DNA from: Roseiarcus fermentans
GTDB lineage: Bacteria > Pseudomonadota > Alphaproteobacteria > Rhizobiales > Beijerinckiaceae
Direction of reading: 5' to 3'
Assembly: GCF_003315135.1 (NCBI RefSeq)
Contig: NZ_QNRK01000003.1
Span: 124,001 to 188,000, forward strand
DNA length: 64,000 nt
The translations under genes and the position numbers were made by a program. Under the pieces are notes generated by a model that did not search any database, was not told where the DNA came from, and was given only the letters and a program-made list of their open reading frames with translations. Each line of letters opens with the position of its first letter. The first letter of the stretch is position 1. This document shows, one piece after another, positions 35,578 to 44,071 of this stretch.

Positions 35578-37268
35578 GGGCGCACCAGCGCCGCGATGCG
35601 CCCCTCCTCGAAAACGACGCGTTGATCGCAGCGGTCGAAGTATCGGTCGTCGTGGGTGACCGCGACCACGCCGCGGCCTTCGTCGCGCAACCGGGGAAGC
35701 AGCTCGTCGTAAAAGTAGGCGCGGAACTCGGGATCCTGATCGGCCGTCCACTCGTCGAACAGGACGAAAGGCCGCGGCTTGCTCAGGGCGACCGCGAGCG
35801 CGAGGCGGCGCCGCTGGCCGGACGACAATTGCGTAGCGACAATCTTCTCGCCGTCGAGGCGGGTCACACGGTCGAGCGAAAGGCGGGCGAGCGTCGCGGC
35901 GAATTGCTCGGACGCCGCCGGATCGAGGCCGTGGACCTCGTCGAACAAATGGAAGTCATTGAACACCGCCGTGAACAACAGGGCGCGCGCGGGAGCGGAA
36001 TACGCCATCCCGTCGAGCAGGACCTCGCCTGCGGTCGGATCGTCGAGGCCGGCGAGGAGCCGAATGAAGGTCGTCTTGCCGCTTCCGTTGCCGCCCACGA
36101 TGAAGGTGATTTCGCCGCGCCTGAGCGTGAGCGACACAGGCCCGAGGCGGAATCCGTCGCGAAGCCGGTACTGGCGCTCCGCTTGCACGAAGCAGATGGT
36201 TTCGATGTTCGCGGGCAGCGCAAACGCCGGAGGGGCGCCGCCGCTCGCGAGCGCCTGCCCGATCCGCATGAGCCCTTCGAGATGCGTCCTGTGGCGCAGC
36301 AGGTCCTCGCTGTCGCGGGCCATCTCGATCTCCAGGTTGACGATGGCGGCGATGATCAGCACGCCAGCCAGCAATTGGTGGCGGACCAGAACGTCGGACA
36401 GAACGAAGGCGATCAGCGCCAGGACCGCGTAGCCCGCAAGGACGATCGGGCGCAACAGGATGCGGCTGCGCACCCGGGCGAAGAGCATGCCTTGCCCCTG
36501 GCGCTCGAGCGCCCTTCGACAACTGGACAGGATTTCGCTCCGGCGGCCGGCGTTCAACTTGATCCCCTCCAGTCCGTGCAGGAGGTCGTCGATGACCCGG
36601 CGGTAGCGGGCTTCGGCCTGGTTCGCGAGCTTGCTGGTCTTTTCGAGCGATCGGGCCGGGCGTGGCGAGCGGCGCATACCCAGGAGGAACGCCGACGCGA
36701 GCAGCAGCCCGATCAGCGGCTGAAGCAGCGCCATGAGCGCGATGCAGGCGACGACGGTCGAGGCGCCCCGCAAGAGCCGGACGGCGATCACGAGACCGTC
36801 CGCAACGGACTGGCGGTCGGTGAGGAAGGCCTCCAGCACGACGGACGGACCAATGCCTTCGAGCGTCGCGAAACGCGTCGCCGTCACGGCCTGCGCCAGG
36901 CGCAGGAAGAACGCGGCGACGGCGTCCTGGTCGAGGCGGGACATGACCGACGCCTGAACGCGGGCGAGGACGTTGTAGAGGACGATCGCCGCCAGCAAGA
37001 CCTGGCCGAGGAAGAATTCATCTTGTGGCGTCCGGTCGAACGCAAGCAGGCGCGCCAGCCCGTAAAGGAGGCCCGCGTAGGCGGCGCCGACGAGCATCGT
37101 CAGTCCGGCCGCCGCAACCGTGCGAGCGGACGAATAGTCGGCGAGCAGACGATAAAAGACGACGAAGGCGCTCAGTCTGACTGAGGGCGCCGCAGCGGAG
37201 CGAGCGTTTCGGTCGCTGCCGGCGGCGGGCTCTTTCGTCCAGCCCAAAAGCGTTTCGTCCGTCATCAA
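35574..37268 (-). CDS. Cyclic-peptide-export-type ABC transporter (fused permease-ATPase), paralogue
   Basis: A 564-residue SyrD/PvdE-like half-transporter. TM helices occupy about residues 30-310, then Walker A FIVGGNGSGKTTFIRLLAGL, signature TQLSSGQRRRLALAVALSK, Walker B FVLFDEWTADQDPEFRAYFY and AVTHDDRYFDRCDQRV. It is translationally coupled to the next gene by an ATGA overlap. It sits 128 bp downstream of the PstS-like/OmpA-like gene in a six-gene minus-strand operon. Both transporters have intact ATPase motifs. Confidence 0.87.
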   Translation of the reverse strand: MMTDETLLGWTKEPAAGSDRNARSAAAPSVRLSAFVVFYRLLADYSSARTVAAAGLTMLVGAAYAGLLYGLARLLAFDRTPQDEFFLGQVLLAAIVLYNVLARVQASVMSRLDQDAVAAFFLRLAQAVTATRFATLEGIGPSVVLEAFLTDRQSVADGLVIAVRLLRGASTVVACIALMALLQPLIGLLLASAFLLGMRRSPRPARSLEKTSKLANQAEARYRRVIDDLLHGLEGIKLNAGRRSEILSSCRRALERQGQGMLFARVRSRILLRPIVLAGYAVLALIAFVLSDVLVRHQLLAGVLIIAAIVNLEIEMARDSEDLLRHRTHLEGLMRIGQALASGGAPPAFALPANIETICFVQAERQYRLRDGFRLGPVSLTLRRGEITFIVGGNGSGKTTFIRLLAGLDDPTAGEVLLDGMAYSAPARALLFTAVFNDFHLFDEVHGLDPAASEQFAATLARLSLDRVTRLDGEKIVATQLSSGQRRRLALAVALSKPRPFVLFDEWTADQDPEFRAYFYDELLPRLRDEGRGVVAVTHDDRYFDRCDQRVVFEEGRIAALVRP

Positions 37269-37396
37269 CGCGCCGCTCCCGAGCCCTGAATCTCAGCGCA
37301 ATGCCGAAGGCGGACCGGCCGGTCGCGGAATCGGCGGATGCGGCGGCCTGCTGGCCCGGCCGGCGCAGCCGGCGCCGAATGGCGACACGATCGCGA

Positions 37397-39319
37397 TCAC
37401 GGCGTTCGATCCGGGGGCGAGGCGCGCGACGCAGCGCTGCGATAGAGCGTCATCTCCACGCGGCCCCCGGCCGCGCCGCTCGGATCGACCGCGCTGGCCG
37501 CGTCGGGATGCGCCGCGGCGAGGATCGCGATCGGGGCGATGCGGCTCGGATCGACGTGCTTGGCCTCCAGCCCATGCTCTGCGGTCTGAACGCGCTTCAA
37601 GGAAGCGAGCAGGGTGTCGATTTGACCGCCGCCCGCGTCCGGTCGGCAGGTCAATTCGACCTGGACCGACGGATCGGCCGCCAGAACCTCGGCGACCGCC
37701 TGCAGGGTCGCCTCGCCGTCGACCGTGAGATCCGACGAGCCGGCGGCGAAGGCGAGCGGCGGCGGGCGCCAGCAATCTCGCCACCCCGCAGGCGCAGGGT
37801 TCGGCGCATCCGGGCAGAGGCTCGTGCGTCGCCGCTCGGCGACTTCGTTGCGCAGCAATCGCGCCGACTGAGCGTGCGGCCCGTCCGGAAACAGCGCGAG
37901 CATCACCGCCGCCGCAGCGTCCTCGCCGATTTCCGGTCTCGACCCAAGCGTTTGCTCGGTCGCCGCCTTCGACTGGTCCTCCCCCACTTCACGGCCGCCT
38001 GTCTCGGCGTTGCTGCGGGCCGTGGACCCGCGCTCTGCGGCCGATCGATCGAGCGCGTCGCGTTCCGTCGCCGCGTCCTTCGCCGAAGCGCCGTCCGGGA
38101 AAATCGTCACGTAGGCGTCAAACAGGCTGCGGTCATGTTTGCGCTGCGCCTCTTGAAACAAGGTCCTCGCGATCGTTTCGCGGACGGCGGCGCCGGCCTG
38201 GTCGGCGGCCTGCTGGGTGGCCGAGGCGGGCGGCGGCGGCGCTCTGGACAGGTCGAGGACTTGCTCGGCGACGGAGGCGCGCCTGGCCCGGGACAAGGGC
38301 ACCGCTCCGTTCTGGATCAGATATCCCCCCTCGCCGGCCGCGCGCCCGGACATGAATTCGCCGGCGAACTCGCGAAAGCCGGAGACCAGACTGAAGTTGG
38401 CCGACTTGACCACCAGACGCATGGGACGCGAAAAGCGATAGGAGTCGCTCAGGATCGTTTCGGCGCTGGGCGTGACGCCGTCGATGGCCACCGGTTGCAG
38501 CCGATCCGCGTGCTGCTGGAGGTCGCCAAATCGCATCACCGCAATCGACCCTGGCGTCGACCCCAGCCGGGCGATCGTGTCGTCGAGACTCGCAGGCGTC
38601 GCCTGGACGATGGGGTCGCCGCGCAGCGACCTGCAGATCCGATTGAAGGCGATGTCGTCCGTCCGGGCGAGGGCTGCGATCGGAGGGATGGCGAAGCAAC
38701 TCGGCCGCTGCAGCAACCCCGAAACGAGCTGCCGCAGCGCCGAACCGGCGGGAGGAACGAGAACATGGATCGGGGCGTCGGGCAAACTCGGCGCGACGTC
38801 CCTCCACCGCGTCAGCGGATTGGCGACGATCGGCACGAGGATGGCGGGCACGCTCGCGTCCTGACGCGCCGCGGGATCGGGGATTTCGGCCGCCACGGCG
38901 CGGAACAGATCGACCCGGGAGATGCGCGCCGGAGCGTCGTCACGGCTGCGGACCAGGACAAAGGCGTCATAGGCGACCACCAGAGGCACGAGGTCCTGGA
39001 CGCCGTTGGCGATGCATCGGCTTCTTTCCTCCGCCGACAGATCCCGCGTCAGCAGCGCGGCGTCCGGCGATTCGAGGCCGGCGCTCGCGCAGAGCAGGGA
39101 AACCGCGCCGTCGGAATCGGCCGTCTCGATCTTGGCGAACTTCTGCCGACTGCGCGCGCCGACCGCCTCGACGACCGAGACCGCGTAGCGATTGAGGCTC
39201 GCGGGCGCGACCAGCCAGACGTAGTCGCGGTCTTCCGCCGGCCGCGCCGGCGAAACGGCGGCGAGCGTCAGAAGGCACGCCAGCGTCCCCGCCGCCCAAC
39301 CACCGACCGCGCCCGTCAT
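37397..39319 (-). CDS. PstS-like binding domain fused to an OmpA-like domain, exported
   Basis: A 640-residue exported protein. The signal peptide lies at residues 1-28 (WAAGTLACLLTLAAVSPA). Residues about 35-380 resemble PstS/PBP-like phosphate-binding proteins (SPDAALLTRDLSAEERSRCIANGV, LVVAYDAFVLVRS). A Ser/Ala-rich middle follows, then a C-terminal OmpA-like domain (LAFAAGSSDLTVDGEATLQAVAEVL...VELTCRPDAGGGQID...GRVEMTLYR). The NxxLSxxRA peptidoglycan motif is replaced by LASLKRVQT, so cell-wall binding is uncertain. The stop of the 61-residue gene overlaps its start (ATGA). The frame is open further upstream but only as a shadow. It may sense or hold a ligand in the periplasm for this operon. 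Confidence 0.75.
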   Translation of the reverse strand: MTGAVGGWAAGTLACLLTLAAVSPARPAEDRDYVWLVAPASLNRYAVSVVEAVGARSRQKFAKIETADSDGAVSLLCASAGLESPDAALLTRDLSAEERSRCIANGVQDLVPLVVAYDAFVLVRSRDDAPARISRVDLFRAVAAEIPDPAARQDASVPAILVPIVANPLTRWRDVAPSLPDAPIHVLVPPAGSALRQLVSGLLQRPSCFAIPPIAALARTDDIAFNRICRSLRGDPIVQATPASLDDTIARLGSTPGSIAVMRFGDLQQHADRLQPVAIDGVTPSAETILSDSYRFSRPMRLVVKSANFSLVSGFREFAGEFMSGRAAGEGGYLIQNGAVPLSRARRASVAEQVLDLSRAPPPPASATQQAADQAGAAVRETIARTLFQEAQRKHDRSLFDAYVTIFPDGASAKDAATERDALDRSAAERGSTARSNAETGGREVGEDQSKAATEQTLGSRPEIGEDAAAAVMLALFPDGPHAQSARLLRNEVAERRRTSLCPDAPNPAPAGWRDCWRPPPLAFAAGSSDLTVDGEATLQAVAEVLAADPSVQVELTCRPDAGGGQIDTLLASLKRVQTAEHGLEAKHVDPSRIAPIAILAAAHPDAASAVDPSGAAGGRVEMTLYRSAASRASPPDRTP

Positions 39320-39501
39320 TCGCGCCGCCGCGGATCCGAGGCGAGCACGAGCAGCAAGCCGAGAACGGGCGTGAGCAGCAACGAGCCGAAAAAATAGCCC
39401 CATCCGCCGAGCTTGCGCCGCCGTCCGGCCAGTCCGAGCAGGAGCGCCGCGATGAAATAGACGCCGAGCGCGAGTGCGAAGGTCATTGGTTCGAGGACCA
39501 T
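39316..39501 (-). CDS. Small membrane protein, 61 residues
   Basis: Two TM helices (MTFALALGVYFIAALLLGLA and YFFGSLLLTPVLGLLLVLAS) joined by a basic loop GRRRKLGGWG, with a basic end DPRRRE. It overlaps the next gene by 4 bp (ATGA) and starts 24 bp after the binding-protein gene, so it is a real operon member. No family recognised. The size and form suit an accessory subunit of a membrane complex. Confidence 0.7.
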   Translation of the reverse strand: MVLEPMTFALALGVYFIAALLLGLAGRRRKLGGWGYFFGSLLLTPVLGLLLVLASDPRRRE

Positions 39502-39525
39502 AAGACGTCTCCATGATCCGCCTGC

Positions 39526-40707
39526 TCAACTGTCCGGCAGGTAGTAGGTCGCGGCGCCCTCGGCCAGCTTCACGACGACGGGCGCGCGGGTGTAGAGGGC
39601 TCCGTTGCGGGCGAAGGAATACAGGCCCTTCGCGCCCTTCCAGGCGAAGCTGAAACGCAACTCCGAGGCGAGCGCCAGCGGATTGCTTCCCCGGCAACGC
39701 ACAATGAGCGCCGCGAGGAGGTTCGCGGCTTCGTAACCTTCCAGGCTCCAGCCGTCGGGGCTCCGGTCGTAGCGCGCTCGGTAGGCGGCGCGGAACGCCG
39801 CGACGCCCTCGCGCGTGTCGGCGGGGCTGAGGCGCACCGGCGCGAGGACCGGCAACGGATTCGAGCCCAGGGCCGACCTGAACCCGTCCGCGTCGATGTG
39901 TTTGCCGAGCAACAGGGGAACGCGGGCGTTCCGCTGATACATCTGCTCCGCCAGCGCGACCGCCTGGGCGTCGTCGGCGGCGATGAACGCGGCGTTGAAC
40001 TGCTTGCTCGCGAGGTCTGCGATGACGTTTCGGAAGTTCGTCTCCCGGGCGGCGAAAGCGCGCTCCGCGACAATCGACATGCCCAGACGCGCGGCCTCCA
40101 CGGAAAAGGACGCGCCCAGGCGCTCGGCCTCGGGCTGGCGGCTGCGAAGGATCACGACGCGGCGAAGCCCCTCGGTGAAAGCGAAGGTCGCCATGTGCGC
40201 CGCGATTTCGCCATCCGACTCGATGGTGGTGAAAACCATCTGGAAACCGTGTTGGGTGAGGGTGTCGTCGGTCACGAGGGCGTTGAGATAGAGCACGCCG
40301 GCCTGTTCGTAGGTGATCGAGGCGGCGATCGCCGCGGAGACGGTGGCGTGGCCGATCACGGCGACCAGATCCGCATGGCCGGTGAGCTGGCGCGCGGCGG
40401 AGACCGCGGCGGCGCGCTGAGAAGCCTCGTCCGCGCCTCCCTCGACAGAAACCGGGACCAGGGAGAAGGGCCTGCCGAGGGGCCCCCCCTTGGCGTTGAT
40501 CTGAGCGATGGCGAGCTCGACTCCGGTCCTGACGGACCCGGCGGGACCGGGCTCGTCGACAAATCCGATCACGATCGGCGGCGGCCGAGTTGATTGCAGC
40601 GGCGCGCCGAACGCGGCGGCGGGAAACGCCGCGGCGGCGGAGACGCCCAGCAGAAACGCCCGCCGCTCGAGGGCCGTCTCGATCGACCCGCTCGCCGCCG
40701 CTTTCAT
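39526..40707 (-). CDS. Leu/Ile/Val-type ABC substrate-binding protein
   Basis: A 393-residue exported binding protein of the type I periplasmic fold. The signal peptide is ERRAFLLGVSAAAAFPAAAFGA. Body motifs are [54 protein letters not shown] (the LivJ-like hinge region), FNAAFIAADDAQAVALAEQM and SLEGYEAANLLAALI. No LivHMGF permease genes are present. It sits instead between an SPFH gene (ATGA overlap) and envelope proteins, so it may act as a sensor rather than part of an amino-acid importer. Confidence 0.82.
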   Translation of the reverse strand: MKAAASGSIETALERRAFLLGVSAAAAFPAAAFGAPLQSTRPPPIVIGFVDEPGPAGSVRTGVELAIAQINAKGGPLGRPFSLVPVSVEGGADEASQRAAAVSAARQLTGHADLVAVIGHATVSAAIAASITYEQAGVLYLNALVTDDTLTQHGFQMVFTTIESDGEIAAHMATFAFTEGLRRVVILRSRQPEAERLGASFSVEAARLGMSIVAERAFAARETNFRNVIADLASKQFNAAFIAADDAQAVALAEQMYQRNARVPLLLGKHIDADGFRSALGSNPLPVLAPVRLSPADTREGVAAFRAAYRARYDRSPDGWSLEGYEAANLLAALIVRCRGSNPLALASELRFSFAWKGAKGLYSFARNGALYTRAPVVVKLAEGAATYYLPDS

Positions 40708-41654
40708 TGACCCCCCAGGATCAGCGACGGGCTGGCGCCGCCGCCGCCGATGACGACGGTCTTCGCATTCGACGAGCGCGCCAGGTCGCTGGTCGACTTG
40801 ATGGCCTCCCACCGCAGCAGCGGATCCGAAAGATTGGTTGAGACGATCTGGTTGAAGGCGCGAATGCCGTTTGCTTCGATCTCCTTGCGCTCGGCCTCGT
40901 GGCGCTCCGTCACCAGGCGAAATTCGTAGGCCTGCGCCTCCTGTTGCTGGACGAGCTTCCTGGCGATCGCGTCCTTGACGTCGGGCGGCAGCTCCACCGA
41001 CCGGATGATGATGTCCTCGATGGTGACGAACTGCTGGCCGGTTTCATCGATCGCGCGCGCGATGATCTCGGTGAGGATGCCTGCCTTGTTTGTGTAGATG
41101 TCTTCAGGATCGGCCTTGCCGATGTTCCGCCTGAGAACCGACTCCACTTGGGGAATGACGACGGTTTGTAAGTAATTCGGGCCGACGCGCTGATGCAAAA
41201 GCCCAAGCATCTCGTATTCCGGATGATAGCGGATGGCGATGTCGAGCGTCACCGGAAGGCCTTTGTTCGTCAGAACGGTGATCGAATGGAGGGCCATCTG
41301 GGATCGGGTGTCGTAGATCGACATGGCGTCCAGCGGCGAGATGATGTGCAACCCTTCGCCATAGACGGTGTCGGTCACCGTGCCGCCGCCGAAGAGGGCG
41401 TAACGCACGCCAGCTTCGCCCGAGGGGATGACCACGACAATGCGCTTCCAGAACACGAGCGCGACGAACGCCACGAAGGCGAGAATGACGATCAGCGAGG
41501 GGACCACGCTCAGAAGCATGCCGCGACGAACGCCCGCCAGTGTCCGACGCAATCGGTCGAAGCGCGGATCCGGCGCAGCCGCGGCCTCCGACTTTACGCT
41601 CAGGAACTCCGCAACCGGGTCGTCGTCAGTGGCGCGCTCGGCCATCACTTGCAA
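40704..41654 (-). CDS. SPFH/Band 7 (prohibitin-like) membrane protein
   Basis: A 316-residue protein with one N-terminal TM helix (LSVVPSLIVILAFVAFVALVFW, about residues 48-70) and a prohibitin-type SPFH domain (VIPSGEAGVRYALFGGGTV, YGEGLHIISPLDAMSIYDTR, VTLDIAIRYHPE), then a helical segment (EAQAYEFRLVTERHEAERKEIEANG) and a Gly-rich tail. SPFH proteins oligomerise into membrane rings or microdomains that scaffold proteases, sensors or transporters. It is the first gene of the operon running to 33820. Its stop overlaps the binding-protein start (ATGA). Confidence 0.88.
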   Translation of the reverse strand: MQVMAERATDDDPVAEFLSVKSEAAAAPDPRFDRLRRTLAGVRRGMLLSVVPSLIVILAFVAFVALVFWKRIVVVIPSGEAGVRYALFGGGTVTDTVYGEGLHIISPLDAMSIYDTRSQMALHSITVLTNKGLPVTLDIAIRYHPEYEMLGLLHQRVGPNYLQTVVIPQVESVLRRNIGKADPEDIYTNKAGILTEIIARAIDETGQQFVTIEDIIIRSVELPPDVKDAIARKLVQQQEAQAYEFRLVTERHEAERKEIEANGIRAFNQIVSTNLSDPLLRWEAIKSTSDLARSSNAKTVVIGGGGASPSLILGGQ

Positions 41655-41864
41655 ATCCGAAAACCTTCGATGCGACCGGATCGTCGACCCTCAAACGCAC
41701 CATGCCGCTTCGACTGATCCAGCCCCCGCACCGGCCGACGCCGGACAGGCGATGGGCGGCTCGGACCCGCTCCGCAGGAGCGGCGAAGCGCCTGTTCGCC
41801 GCGTCGCGGAATGAACCCGTTCAGCGGGCCCGGAAACTCCCGACGCCAGGCCCGCGACAACCGC

Positions 41865-42680
41865 TCAGGCCTGGGCCACCTTCGGTTCGGGAGCGAGCCC
41901 TGCGCGGTCGGCAGGACTGTCGTGAGCGTCCGGGCGTTCCGACTCGTCGTGGGCTTCCTGCGCCACCTGCTTGCCCTTCAGGAACTCCATCCGAAAGCGC
42001 TCCCGCAACCTGGCGGGTTCGAAGTCGAGAAGGGCGCCTCCCGACTCGAAGTGATGCACGAAGACCTGACCAACGGCATAGGTCAGGGCGCCGCCGAGGA
42101 CCGCCAGACTGGCGCCGCCGACCAGCGACCCGACGCCGGGGATGAGTTTGACGAAGCTCGCGACGGTCGAGGCCGCCGCCACGGGGATCGCAGAGCCGAC
42201 GAGCGAGAGTACGATCGAGGATGCAGAACTCTTGGAGAAGCTCTTGTCGTAGATCCCGCACAGCCCGTGGACCATCTTGAGCTGAACGGCGAGCAGCGCC
42301 GCCAAATCAAAGACCGGCGCCGGGACCATGCCGACGGCGAGCGCGGCGATCACATACGTCTTGATGGTCGACTGAGCCTTGGTTCGGACGTCGTCCACGA
42401 GCAGCGAATCGACAAGATCAGACTCATCGACTGCGGTTTCCTCCTCGTAAGCCAGCGGCTCGGCTCCCGAGGCGTCGATCGCCGGCGGGACAACGACCTT
42501 GACTTGCGCGTCTGACGCCACGGCTTCCAGAGCCGTCGGGGTCGGTTCGAGAGCCGGCGAGCCCGTCAAATGACCGGCCTCGTCTGCGCCAATGGCGCCG
42601 TGCGGCCGCTCTCCCTCGTCAGCCTCCGAAGAGGGTCTGTTCCCTCGATCACGGTTTTGGCTCTTTCTGGTAGAATCCAT
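41865..42680 (-). CDS. DUF697-family membrane protein
   Basis: About 271 residues. A charged, disordered N-terminal 120 residues is followed by a DUF697-like hydrophobic core (KTYVIAALAVGMVPAPVFDL, VQLKMVHGLCGIYD, IVLSLVGSAIPVAAASTVAS, KLIPGVGSLVGGASLAVLGG) and a helical tail. DUF697 proteins are often found with GTPase or stress-linked membrane systems; the function is unknown. The start is uncertain: ATG at 42680 (MDSTRKS) or GTG at 42764. It lies 210 bp upstream of the SPFH gene on the same strand and may belong to the same regulon. Confidence 0.7.
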   Translation of the reverse strand: MDSTRKSQNRDRGNRPSSEADEGERPHGAIGADEAGHLTGSPALEPTPTALEAVASDAQVKVVVPPAIDASGAEPLAYEEETAVDESDLVDSLLVDDVRTKAQSTIKTYVIAALAVGMVPAPVFDLAALLAVQLKMVHGLCGIYDKSFSKSSASSIVLSLVGSAIPVAAASTVASFVKLIPGVGSLVGGASLAVLGGALTYAVGQVFVHHFESGGALLDFEPARLRERFRMEFLKGKQVAQEAHDESERPDAHDSPADRAGLAPEPKVAQA

Positions 42681-43007
42681 GGAATTCACGCTGGCCCCCG
42701 CGGCTCGACGATCACACTGTTGACTTTGGGGCCGGGACCTAACGCCTTCATGACACCCGACCACGCATCAAGCCGCGGAGCCAGAGACGCAGCGTCCTCA
42801 AGGCGCTCGCGACCTGCGTGGTCACGAAAGGGTTTCCCGAGCTCCGGAGCCTTCCTTCAAGAGGCCGGCCCGGGTGCGGGGCGCTCCCCGCGAGGCGACG
42901 GACCAGGCGACGCGCCCCTGAGTAGAATCCGACGCTTACCTTTCGGACCGGTTGGCGACCAAGTGGCGAAGAGCGGCGGCGGGGTTCGCCGGCTCGCAGG
43001 AGGTCTC

Positions 43008-43280
43008 ATGTCACGAATTGTTCTCGTTGTCTCGGCGGCGCTGTTGCTGTGCGGGTCGTCCGGACTTGTGCTTGCCGACCAAAACGGCCTCGTCACGGGC
43101 GCGGTGGGGGGCGCTGTCGCCGGAGCGGTCGTCGGCGGTCCGGTCGGAGCGGTGGTGGGCGGCGTCGGAGGCGCGGCGGTCGGAAACGCCGCCACCAATC
43201 ACAGAAGCTACCATCGCGGCTACGCCTATCAGCCGTATCCTTATCATCACCACCACCACCGCCACTACGATCAGTACTGA
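43008..43280 (+). CDS. Small exported glycine-zipper protein with His-rich tail
   Basis: A 90-residue protein. The signal peptide is residues 1-23 (IVLVVSAALLLCGSSGLVLA). A glycine-zipper segment (VTGAVGGAVAGAVVGGPVGA, then VVGGVGGAAVGNA) can insert in or line a membrane. The tail is Tyr/His-rich (YQPYPYHHHHHRHYDQY) and could bind metal. GGAGG at 42999-43003 fixes the start. Similar proteins are common stress-induced envelope proteins in Hyphomicrobiales. It is on the opposite strand from the SPFH operon. Confidence 0.78.
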   Translation: MSRIVLVVSAALLLCGSSGLVLADQNGLVTGAVGGAVAGAVVGGPVGAVVGGVGGAAVGNAATNHRSYHRGYAYQPYPYHHHHHRHYDQY

Positions 43281-43480
43281 TCGATCGACGGCGCCCGATG
43301 GCGGGGCGTCGTCGCCGCCAGGGGTTCGCCGGCCCGCGATAGACCACCTCCACCCGGATCTCTCTCGAACGGCGCGCGCACATCGGCGAAGCGCGCGCCG
43401 CCGCGCCCGGCGCGGTCCGCTTCGAGCTTCCGCAACACAATCCCGGCGGAACGCGCCGCGCTTCCTGGAGAGGACGGCCA

Positions 43481-44044
43481 GTGCCTGAACCGGACGCCGC
43501 GTCGTCGATCCCGCCGATCCACCTCGAAGAAACGATCCGGGCGATCGCCGGGCTGCGCGCCGAACATCGTGCGAACGCCACCCGACACCAGCGCTTCGTC
43601 GACCGCATCACGTCGCTCATCGGTCGAGCGAATTTCATCGCGGCGCTGTCGGTCTTCGTCGTCGGCTGGGTGAGCTTGAACGGCCTGGCCGCGGCCCTGG
43701 GCTATCCCGCCCTCGATCCGCCTCCCTTTGCTTGGCTGACGGGCGCAACGTCGCTGGCGTCCCTCTATCTGGTCATTCTGATCCTCACGACGCAAACGGG
43801 AGACGACCGCCTGACCCAGCGGCTCGAGCTCCTCAATCTGGAGCTGACGATCCTGAGCGAGCAAAAGATCGCCAAGGTGGTCGCCCTGCTCGAGGAGCTT
43901 CGTCAGGATAGCCCGCAACTCCACGATCGCATCGATGAACTGGCCGACGCGATGTCGCGGCCGGCGGACCCTCAGTCGGTGATTGACGCAATCAAGGAAA
44001 CACGCTCCGAGTCCGCTCACGTGTCGCGCGCCGAAGGCGTGTAG
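43481..44044 (+). CDS. DUF1003-family membrane protein
   Basis: A 187-residue protein starting at GTG. HQRFVDRITSLIGRANFIAALSVFVVGWVSLNG followed by a second TM segment (TGATSLASLYLVILILTTQTGDDRL) and a coiled-coil-prone cytoplasmic tail (LELLNLELTILSEQKIAKVVALLEEL) is the DUF1003 pattern. The function is unknown. It is 27 bp upstream of the SLC13-like permease on the same strand. Confidence 0.82.
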   Translation: MPEPDAASSIPPIHLEETIRAIAGLRAEHRANATRHQRFVDRITSLIGRANFIAALSVFVVGWVSLNGLAAALGYPALDPPPFAWLTGATSLASLYLVILILTTQTGDDRLTQRLELLNLELTILSEQKIAKVVALLEELRQDSPQLHDRIDELADAMSRPADPQSVIDAIKETRSESAHVSRAEGV

Positions 44045-44071
44045 ACGAAATCAACGCCCGATGGTCTGTCG

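Noticed and set aside
39526-40707. Ordinary branched-chain amino acid importer
   Set aside because: No LivH, LivM, LivG or LivF genes are linked; the gene overlaps an SPFH gene and is followed by envelope proteins.
31028-41654. NRPS, RiPP or siderophore gene cluster suggested by SyrD/PvdE-type transporters
   Set aside because: No synthetase, precursor peptide or tailoring enzyme is present in the window; only transport, binding and membrane proteins were found.
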